Made by a program: the position numbers and the translations under genes. DNA of 64,000 nucleotides from Bursaphelenchus xylophilus (Eukaryota > Nematoda > Chromadorea > Rhabditida > Aphelenchoididae), in NCBI GenBank assembly GCA_904066235.2, contig CAJFCV020000006.1, positions 8,556,001 to 8,620,000 on the forward strand, given 5' to 3'. Of this stretch, positions 56,565-64,000 are shown one piece after another. Within the stretch, counting starts at the first letter, position 1. Every line of letters starts with the position of its first letter. The notes under the pieces were generated by a model. That model saw only the letters and a program-made list of their open reading frames with translations, was not told the origin of the DNA and searched no databases.

Positions 56565-57808
56565 TCAGAACCCAGTCTCCAAAACAGGTGGAGGACAATG
56601 GTCGCAGCTTCCCTGTGCTCCATTATGCCCATTATCGCCTTGCAAGCCGGTAACACCATCATTTCCAGGTAATCCCTGCGGTCCTGGGCCGTCTCCCGGG
56701 GGTCCTGGAGGCCCAGCCGGTCCATCCAGACCAGGCGCTCCTGGTGGTCCTTTGTCCCCAGGAAGTCCCGGGGGTCCTGCGGGCCCTGGCTCACCGGTAA
56801 CCACAACTTCCACCACCTTTCCGGGATCTCCTGGAGGTCCGGGATATCCGATTGGCCCTGGCTGGCCTAAAATAATATCACAATTTTTGTGTTTGATAGT
56901 TGCTTTACCTGGAGGTCCGACTGGCCCAACTTCTCCTCGTTCGCCGGGCTGTCCGTTCTTTCCATGATCCCCGTGTTTTCCGGGCTTTCCGGCGTTTCCT
57001 TTGGCTCCTTGTGGACCGGGAGGGCCGGCTGGAGGAGTTGGACAATCGAAGCACCAGTCGATATTCGGATCCGATGGGGCTGAGGAAGGCGATCCAGCCG
57101 AGCCCTTAGGGCCTTCTACTCCGTCAGCACCTAAGTTTGAAAAATTGAAGGGCTTAGTTCCAAATTTCAATGAATTTGATGAAATATAAATTCAGAAAAA
57201 AACTAATGTTCGTGAAGTTGCAAAAACACTTATAGCCAAACTCACCTGGGTCTCCGTCATCTCCGGGTGGGCCTGGCGGTCCTGCTGGCCCTTGACCACA
57301 GGTGCAACAACTTGAAGTTTCATCGGATTGACGCTTTCTTCTGGGACTCTCTTTGATCGCTTCTAACTGCTCGATCTCCCGGACTAGTAATGTGGTCCGC
57401 TCCACACAGAAGCTGTGATGGTCCTAGAAAAATAATATGTATGCAGGTTATTTTTGAGAAATTTTAAGGAATTCAAATTAATTGTGTTTCACGCAATTTT
57501 CATCCTAGATTTTGAAAATTGAGATCTCCTGCTACAGCTTTTTTTCATATTACAGTAACCCACCTCAACTTCGATGTCCAAGTGATGAATCTGGCTGAAC
57601 AAATAAGGCGCGATCACTATGCTAAATACAGTGCAAACTGTGCAAATTGTCACCAACGCGAATGTAATCTAAAATATGAAATTTTTAATACTCGAAATCA
57701 CTGTAATAAGACAAATATTGCCTTAGGCGATACGGCGAAACGATTTATAAAAGACTGGTGACTTACTTGCTTCTCGTTCCTCAAACGGGTTTTCCATTCA
57801 CTTTCCAT
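56565..57808 (-). CDS. col: cuticle collagen
   Basis: Exons (minus): 57767-57808 (ATG at 57808), 57564-57668, 57246-57423, 56909-57130 and 56565-56866, about 282 residues. Layout is that of nematode cuticle collagens: a short basic N-terminus, a membrane-anchor helix ([17 protein letters not shown]...APYLF), a region with [14 protein letters not shown], a furin-like site (PRRKRQ), a Cys cluster (CCTC), then Gly-X-Y blocks broken by a Cys segment (DWCFDC), and a C-terminal Cys pair (CDHC). It is made by the hypodermis, cleaved at RRKR, and cross-linked in the cuticle. A 3' splice site at 57820 precedes an ATG-TGA minimal upstream frame just before the start. Confidence 0.92.
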
Positions 57809-58503
57809 CACATTCACTGAAAATCTGAGGTAAAATGGTCAACGTGGCAGGATACAGTAACAAATCGAAAGAATTCTGAACATAATTTGCGTTCGTATTT
57901 TACCCCAATCTAAATAAATTCGCAACAAAAGTGAAACTCCTCGAAAACTCAGCGCTTTCCATTTCCAATCCCCCTCAATGACCTGTCCATCGAAAAATTC
58001 ATCGACGGATTTCGTCGATGAAAACTCGCTTTTTGCAATTAATTAATTATCTCAGGTGGGAATGGACTTTTTATGAGGGTTTTTTGTTTTGCCCTTTAGT
58101 CGGTGATGTCTCGGAGGGAAAAAAGGATGAAGTCTGGGTTGAGGTGTCGTAAGAATGTTGAAATATGGAAATAAAACAAAAAGAAATAGTTGTTAACATT
58201 ACTCTTGAAATATATTTTCTATCATCACACTTATTTGCCACCAATTCTACCAGAAATTATATTATTCATGTCAAATCCGACTTCATAACTCAAAATTTAT
58301 TAAAAAATCATACTTATAAAACAAATTCATAGTGCTAATAATAAATTCACAATATTGTTCTCTAGTCAACCAATTAACAAATTTTAATTAAGACAACAAA
58401 CAGTTAAAAGGACCAAAATCATTAACCACCGGCTGGCTAATGTAAAATAATAATTAAACCCCGTTAAATTCGCCTGAATACCCACAAACTTAATCCAGCA
58501 GCG
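57809..58503. other. intergenic
   Basis: Promoter of the collagen gene and 3' flank of GET4. AT-rich. No exon found. Confidence 0.45.
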
Positions 58504-60272
58504 CTAGTCAAGGTCCATATCGCTCTGTGAAGCGGATGGTTGTGCAGGGGCTTGAGGTTGGACTTCCACGGCATCAGCAAAATCGGGCTCGACAACTGAC
58601 ATGGGGGGATTCAGGGCTTCGGCAGCTTGGAAGGCAGCGTGGAATTGGTCGGAATTGAAGTTATATCGAGTGATGAATGGATCATCGCCAACTTGAAGGG
58701 AGACTGATTGATTTTCCTGTTGAGATGAGGAAGGTTTCGAGATCAGGCCTAAAATCATCTTGTTTTAGATGGAAAAGTAAATAAATCTTCTAAAAACTAA
58801 ACACACAATTTCAAAAGACAACCGACCTTTGAGCAAATTTCCCAGTAATCCTCCGGCACCTTCGTTTCCATCTCTCGGCGGTAATCCAAAGAATTTTTGT
58901 CCAATTTTATCAACAAGGTTGACTACGCTTCGGCATTGATGAATAGTTGGTTTGTAGACCTCAACGACCTCGGTAAAGTGTGATAACTAAAAAAGAGGCT
59001 TTGTACCGTTTCACAGTAACATCTACCACACAATTTTCGGCAAGCAAATTTACATGAAATTGCATAAAACACTAACTGATGTCATGGACAATAATACAAC
59101 ATCCTAAAAACCTAACAAAAATATAGAAAGACCTTACACTTCTCAAATTCAACGCGATCAAGCAGAGCCAACTGAAGTTCAAAAGAGCAGACACAAATGG
59201 AGGATGATCATTGTACTCCTTATATTCTGTAACCACCGAAAGTAGAAAATTGATAGCCATCCCAACTCTACCCGTGTTAGCAATCTGAAAATAAAAAAAT
59301 TAGGGAGTCACAGCATATTCTACAATCCAAAACGGCAGGAGGGCATAACATGGGCTAATACGCCTTATCCCTGCAAACATCCGATTTTAGGTATAGCTAC
59401 CTAAAATAAGAGCAGAAATTGCCTCCAGAACTAACCTAAAGCGCAAAACATATAAACAAATTTTTTACCTGCAAAACAGTGTTAGCGATAAAGAAATCAG
59501 GCGGCATTGATTCAGTCTCCTCATCCGTATTCTCAATTATATTCTTGATCACTCGGCTCAACTTCGCTGGCGCCAACGACACGATGTAGTGCGGTTTAGC
59601 CAGATCCCACCGTCCTGAGGCCTCTAGACTGTCAGCGATGATCTCTTGAATTTGTGGATGACCATATTTTCTAGCCAATGAATCTTCTTCAGCTGTTCTA
59701 CAAGACCAGTCAACAAACTTTGCGATCAGTCCTTCCCGTCGATCATGGCTGGACTGTTCATTATCCAAAGCTCCAGGAATTGCGTTGAGAATCTGGAAAA
59801 CAAAAATCAGCGTTTGTACGGGCATCACACATCAATTTTATGACCACGTATCGAGACAACATAAATAACATAGGTCAACACAACACCTAAAAATTTTAAA
59901 AAAGAGGAATAAATAAACACTTGCCTGTTGAATTTGACTGACTCGCTTGTCATCCACAACATTCTCCCATTTGAGCAGAGTATCAGCATACAATTCGGCG
60001 AGATCCAAAGCAATAGCAGGTTGGCCAGCTAAAACAATAAAAATAATAATCAATTATAAATCAAATTAAACAATAAACCGCTTTATCAGACCCTCCAACT
60101 CACCCTGTTGAAATTTCAAGACTTTCTCCACCAAAAAGTCAGCCAATTTCTCGTATTCGGCCAGCTCCAGCCATCGATAAAATACAGTCCGGGCGATCTG
60201 ATGGCTCTCGTAGTGATTACCGTCGTCTTCAGCTATCTTCAGACGTTTTAAAAGCTTCTCCACCTTGGCCAT
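58504..60272 (-). CDS. GET4: GET4 / TRC35 homologue
   Basis: Scaffold of the tail-anchored protein insertion pathway; with partners it passes substrates to the GET3/TRC40 ATPase in the cytosol. Exons (minus): 60104-60272 (ATG at 60272), 59925-60028, 59469-59792, 59138-59284, 58827-58986 and 58504-58748, about 382 residues. The helical-repeat protein opens MAKVEKLLKRLKIAEDDGNH and YESHQIARTVFYRWLE, the Get4 helix 1-2 region. ALDLAELYADTLLKWE, FVDWSCRTAEE, HPQIQEIIADSLEASGRWDL and HYIVS follow the family order. The C-terminus is extended by a Gln/Pro-rich tail ending SQSDMDLD. The second intron begins with GC (CAG|GCAAGT), a rare but known donor. The start lies 225 bp from the divergent DRAM-like gene. 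Confidence 0.87.
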
Positions 60273-60496
60273 GTTAATTCAACGTTCGAGAAACGTTTCT
60301 AGAAATTCTACTTCAATTTCTGAAAAAAATCTGCAACGATTTTTTATTTCTCCGAGCTGCGCCCTGTATATTTTTGCAGACTGCCTGGGATATTTTATAC
60401 GAAAATTGTTTTATTGACATAAATTGTCAGAAAGGTTGGAAAGATGATTCTAAAATCATTTTCTTACTTCCACTTTTCGGCCGGTCGATATTCATC
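60273..60496. promoter_or_regulatory. divergent promoter, GET4 and DRAM-like gene
   Basis: 224 bp between the two proposed start codons. A TATATTTTTG-like stretch lies at about 60367. A frame upstream of the plus-strand ATG stays open to 60374, so the true plus-strand start may lie within this gap. Confidence 0.5.
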
Positions 60497-63106
60497 ATGT
60501 TGAGCAGACTTTCGAACGTTTCTTCCGATGATTTGGTATCTTTTATGGCATTGAGTTCAAGTGAAAGTGACACTCACACAACAAGCACCACATCATCGGT
60601 TACCATTTCGGGATCGACTAAGCGAAGAAGGATCAAGACGAAGATTCCTCGGACCCGGCCTCATATCCGAGTTTATCCCAAATTATTCTCAGTTTTGACG
60701 GTGATCTCAGTTCTGATCGCTTTTTTCACCGGTTATTTTTTGGCTGCGATACAGCGGAGAACTGACTGGTTTTTGCCATACATCAGGTAAGATTTTCGGA
60801 TTTCACTTTGCGTAATCAAACTCGTTTTTTCAGCGATGGCGGGGCATTTTCTCCAGAGGCCAATATTTTCGGGATCTTCCTTTGTTCCGGTGGATTTTTC
60901 TGTAAGTTTTTAATGCCCATTAGATGAAAAATGACGTGGTGTTGATAGAACAGGGATTGTAAAGATTAAATTTGCACATCAGTTACGAGTTTTTTCTTCA
61001 AAAATGTCTGGATTTCCAAGTATGGCCGATCAATGATAGATCATATAAAGGCGTCGAGATAGACTTTCGCGAAAGAAGTTGAAACATCAAATTCAATTCT
61101 CCGGTTTCTGTCTAGTCTCCATTCCATTCTACATAATAGGAGTTTTAGTTGCCATAATGCAATATAAAAATTATGATGAAGAAAAAACAATTTGTTGGCT
61201 TTGTCATCAAGATAGTTAAAGTTGATTCTCGAAAAAAACTTGCCCTTACAAGGGATCGGCAAATAGTTGCAACCTTTAATCTCAACGAAACCTATATCAT
61301 TTGAAAGAGCGTGAAAAGTTGTGTATACTGAAGAAAAAATTAGCTGCCTAATTTATGTTTGGGCAAAGTTATGGCCAAAATACAAATGTTAGCCTAATTT
61401 CACCCGTCGCTTCATAAGCTCTTGGAATTGCAACGGAGTTGTGTAGAGTTGGCCGAGTGGTAATGAGCTCACTTCCGGCGCAACAAGACCTGGTTTCGAA
61501 TCCAGGCTCAGCAAAGCTTTTGCATATCATCTCTTATATGCCGCAAAACCATGGTATGTTGATATTTTTAAACAATTTTTGTTCCTCCGATGACAAAGTC
61601 CATATTTACGGGATTTTTCTGAGTTTTTGGTTTTTTTTGAAACGACCACAAATTTGATGGTGATCAGGGTGGGGATGCCATTATCGTATAATTACAAGGG
61701 TCTCACGCCACTATCCTGACCGATTATGATTACTGTACGATAATTCAATTTACAATGACCTATAATCATACATTTTTTCGAAAAAATACGAAGAGAAAAT
61801 TGTAAAATCGGCCAAAGACAGTATTGCTGACACAGTGGACCAACCATTGGTAAGGCTAGGACATAAGAAATTTTCGATTTTGAAATTTTCGTTTGTGAAT
61901 GACCACGACGATCATATAAATGTATTTCCAAAGCTTTTTGCTCCGATTTTCCCATTAACCTAGTTTTATTTACAATTTTTTGTAAATAGCAGTAATGTAT
62001 AATAACTCATAACCGAGGGTTGGTAGAGCTATAAGCCGACTGTAATAGACGTTTTTGGATACTAAGAAATTATGGAGAAAATTTCAAGCCGCCAGGATTA
62101 CTGCAATATAAGAAACCGGCGTTTTGGCCGCATATAACCCCTTTAATAAAACGGCCATAACTTTGCCCAAACATAAATTAGGCAGCTAATTTTTTCTTCC
62201 ATATACACAACTTTTTACGCTCTTTCAAATGATATAGGTTTCGGTAAGATTAAAGGTTGCAACTATTTGCCGATCCCTTGTTAATTGCAAAAGAAACTAA
62301 ATTCATTCCGATTTCTCTTCAGGGGTTTGCACAGTCTTCTTTGTGCATATCAGGATCAATATGCATATTCGATCCAATCAGCATCACATAATTCCGCTCT
62401 TTCAAAGATTAGTCATCTACTTCATGGACATCATTGGAATCTCCAGTGGAATCGGCGTTGTAATTGTTGGATCAGTCCCTGTAGGTAATAAAACATCTCA
62501 GAAAACTTCTTTTATATCCTAATCCATCTGTTTCAGGAGACCATCAACATAACTTACCATTTCTTTGGGGCGCTCTTGGCCTTTGGCGGAGGAGTGCTGT
62601 ACCTTTGGGTTTTTGTCATTCTGACCATGAGATTGAAACCAGAATACGCACCAAGATGGCTGAGTATCCTGCGGTTGTCTGTGGTGATTATCTCCACAAT
62701 ATCATTCATTACTCCGTTTACAAATTTCATTCCGAGATATTATGAAAATGGGACCAGAATTCCTCGGCCCTTTCCCACTAAACCTGGCCAAATTCAGCGT
62801 TATCCATGGGGATCTGCGGTAAGGTGTGGTTACTGATCAGTTCGAAGATATTTAAACAGCTTTTCATCCCATGAAATAATATGTTTTTTTCAGACGCACT
62901 CGCTTTACCTCCTGAACACAGTCTTCGAATGGATTATTGGCCTCTGCTTTGTTTTCATGATTTTTACGATGACTTATGAACTGAATTCATTCAGTTTGAG
63001 CACCACGGGACTGAGAGAAAAGTATTATCGACATCATCGAGAAACATTGAGAGAGATTCGACGGCAACTGAGAGGATCGAAGAAAGTTCAAAGTTCTGAC
63101 GACTGA
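60497..63106 (+). CDS. DRAM / FRAG1 / TMEM150-family membrane protein
   Basis: Exons: 60497-60786, 60834-60901, 62323-62480, 62537-62818 and 62894-63106, in frame, about 336 residues. Six hydrophobic segments are expected. Family marks: YISDGGAFSPEANIFGIFL after the first helix, and helices around VFFVHIRINMHI, GISSGIGVVIVGSVP, GALLAFGGGVLYLWVFVI and LNTVFEWIIGLCFVFMIFTM. The family includes lysosomal DRAM proteins linked to autophagy and the yeast Sfk1 type at the plasma membrane. The N-terminal tail is Ser/Thr-rich with RRRIKTK before helix 1. The second intron is 1.4 kb because of a MITE. Start is uncertain: ATG 60497, 60548 and 60374 are all in frame; I chose the one that does not cross into the likely promoter. 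AATAAATTG at about 63124 is a likely poly(A) signal. Confidence 0.75.
61249..62280. mobile_element. TTA-flanked MITE with long inverted repeats
   Basis: Left end CAAGGGATCGGCAAATAGTT, right end the complement AACTATTTGCCGATCCCTTG. TTA lies outside both ends (61246-61248 and 62281-62283). A 3-bp TTA/TAA duplication is typical of PIF/Harbinger transposases. The arms match for about 130 bp, through AGCTGCCTAATTTATGTTTG and its complement. The centre (about 61385-62150) is unique and contains a tRNA-like stretch. No transposase frame is present. It lies in the second intron of the DRAM-like gene. Confidence 0.85.
61436..61505 (+). pseudogene. tRNA-like sequence inside the MITE
   Basis: TGGCCGAGTGG at about 61449 fits the internal A box, and GGTTTCGAATCC at about 61491 fits the B box with one extra T. 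TGTAGAG at the start pairs with CTCAGCA at the end with one mismatch, and CCTGG...CCAGG forms a T-stem with an 8-nt loop. The D and anticodon arms are poor, so this is more likely a decayed tRNA or the tRNA-derived head of a SINE than a working tRNA. Ser/Leu-type by the A box. Confidence 0.45.
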
Positions 63107-63269
63107 GTTGGATATTTTGATGAAATAAATTGAAATCGTGCTGTGTTTGGTAGTTCTCTCAGAAAAAGTTGGTGTGAAATACAGTTGTAAATTAAAATCG
63201 GGATCGCCAGAAATCTCCAGAGCTTTCAAATGGCGTAGGTTGCTTCACATCACTCAGACTCCGAAATCT
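63107..63269. other. 3' flank
   Basis: Short gap between the DRAM-like gene and the satellite array. Holds the likely poly(A) signal. Confidence 0.4.
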
Positions 63270-64000
63270 CTCTAATTCACTTTATTTTTTATTAGTGCCT
63301 AGTGTAATATCAGAGTGTTTGGCCTGGTACGGGCGTAATTTGGCTCCAAAAAAGGCGAAACTTGGGGTTTTGAAATTTCATTCTGTAATGTTTCGAACGG
63401 TAGAGGTCACGTCAATTCACTCCGGCATCTCTAATTCACTTTATTTTTTATTAGTGCCTAGTGTAATATCAGAGTGTTTGGCCTGGTACGGGCGTAATTT
63501 GGCTCCAAAAAAGGCGAAACTTGGGGTTTTGAAATTTCATTCTGTAATGTTTCGAACGGTAGAGGTCACGTCAATTCACTCCGGCATCTCTAATTCACTT
63601 TATTTTTTATTAGTGCCTAGTGTAATATCAGAGTGTTCGGCCTGGTACGGGCGTAAGTTGGCTCCAAAAAGGGCGAAACTTGGGGTTTTGAAATTTCATT
63701 CTGTAATGTTTCGAACGGTATAGGTCACGTCAATTCACTCCGACATCTCTAATTCACTTTATTTTTTATTAGTGCCTAGTGTAATATCAGAGTGTTTGGC
63801 CTGGTACGGGCGTAATTTGGCTCCAAAAAAGGCGAAACTTGGGGTTTTGAAATTTCATTCTGTAATGTTTCGAACGGTATAGGTCACGTCAATTCACTCC
63901 GACATCTCTAATTCACTTTATTTTTTATTAGTGCCTAGTGTAATCTCAGAGTGTTTGGCCTGGTACGGGCGTAATTTGGCTCCAAAAAAGGCGAAACTTG
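63270..64000. repeat. 159-bp tandem satellite, 4.6 copies, cut by window edge
   Basis: CTCTAATTCACTTTATTTTT recurs at 63270, 63429, 63588, 63747 and 63906, exactly 159 bp apart. Each unit contains GGCCTGGTACGGGCGTAA and TGTAATGTTTCGAACGGTA. Units differ by only a few bases (for example TTT/TTC near the GGCC). Because 159 is a multiple of three, one frame stays open over three units; that is a result of the period and not evidence for a gene. The array continues past 64000. Confidence 0.95.

Noticed and set aside
56494..56967. Pro/Gly-rich frame opposite the collagen gene
   Set aside because: It is the antisense shadow of the Gly-X-Y repeats.
63295..63723. 142-codon frame
   Set aside because: Created by a 159-bp tandem repeat whose period is a multiple of three.

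Overview
The window is nematode nuclear DNA. Short GT-AG introns interrupt nearly every gene. The gene set is typical of the phylum: a cuticle collagen, two tandem seven-transmembrane chemoreceptors of serpentine type, two thaumatin-like proteins and a YGYG-rich secreted peptide, next to conserved eukaryotic housekeeping genes (delta-COP, GET4, a GRHPR-type reductase, a DRAM-like protein). I cannot place it to genus from the sequence alone.

Region 1 (1-15.6 kb) is a repeat-rich accessory segment. A multi-exon minus-strand gene of unknown function is present twice (A, 745-2806; B, 4195-10220) with exons of identical length. Copy A has a foldback element in an intron and lacks the last exon. 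Copy B carries a young LTR retrotransposon (4900-8806) inside a coding exon, with LTRs I cannot tell apart. Between the copies are a TA-flanked MITE and one stranded exon of a neuronal calcium sensor gene. On the plus strand a 528-residue type I membrane protein (10408-15587) has a roughly 3-kb first intron made mostly of two long inverted-repeat elements.

Region 2 (16-30.4 kb) holds a glyoxylate/hydroxypyruvate reductase, two thaumatin-like genes (one with a near-perfect intronic hairpin), two paralogous chemoreceptors, a small secreted peptide, and a minus-strand gene whose exons join in frame a zinc-finger-like N-terminal half to the NAD-binding and C-terminal part of 3-phosphoglycerate dehydrogenase. 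That dehydrogenase part lacks its first ~100 residues and the usual catalytic Arg and His.

Region 3 (30.4-47 kb) is a gene desert of about 16 kb, with patches of high GC and very frequent GGCC-centred words (TTGGCC/GGCCAA), ending in a 21-bp minisatellite.

Region 4 (47-63.1 kb) is compact: delta-COP, an unknown acidic protein, a large RRM protein with a periphilin/Lge1-like C-terminus, a cuticle collagen, GET4, and, divergent from GET4, a DRAM/FRAG1-family membrane protein whose intron contains a TTA-flanked MITE with a tRNA-like stretch. The window ends in a 159-bp satellite that runs off the edge.

All exon boundaries were read by eye from GT/AG signals, frame continuity and, where possible, paralogue comparison. 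No database search was run.
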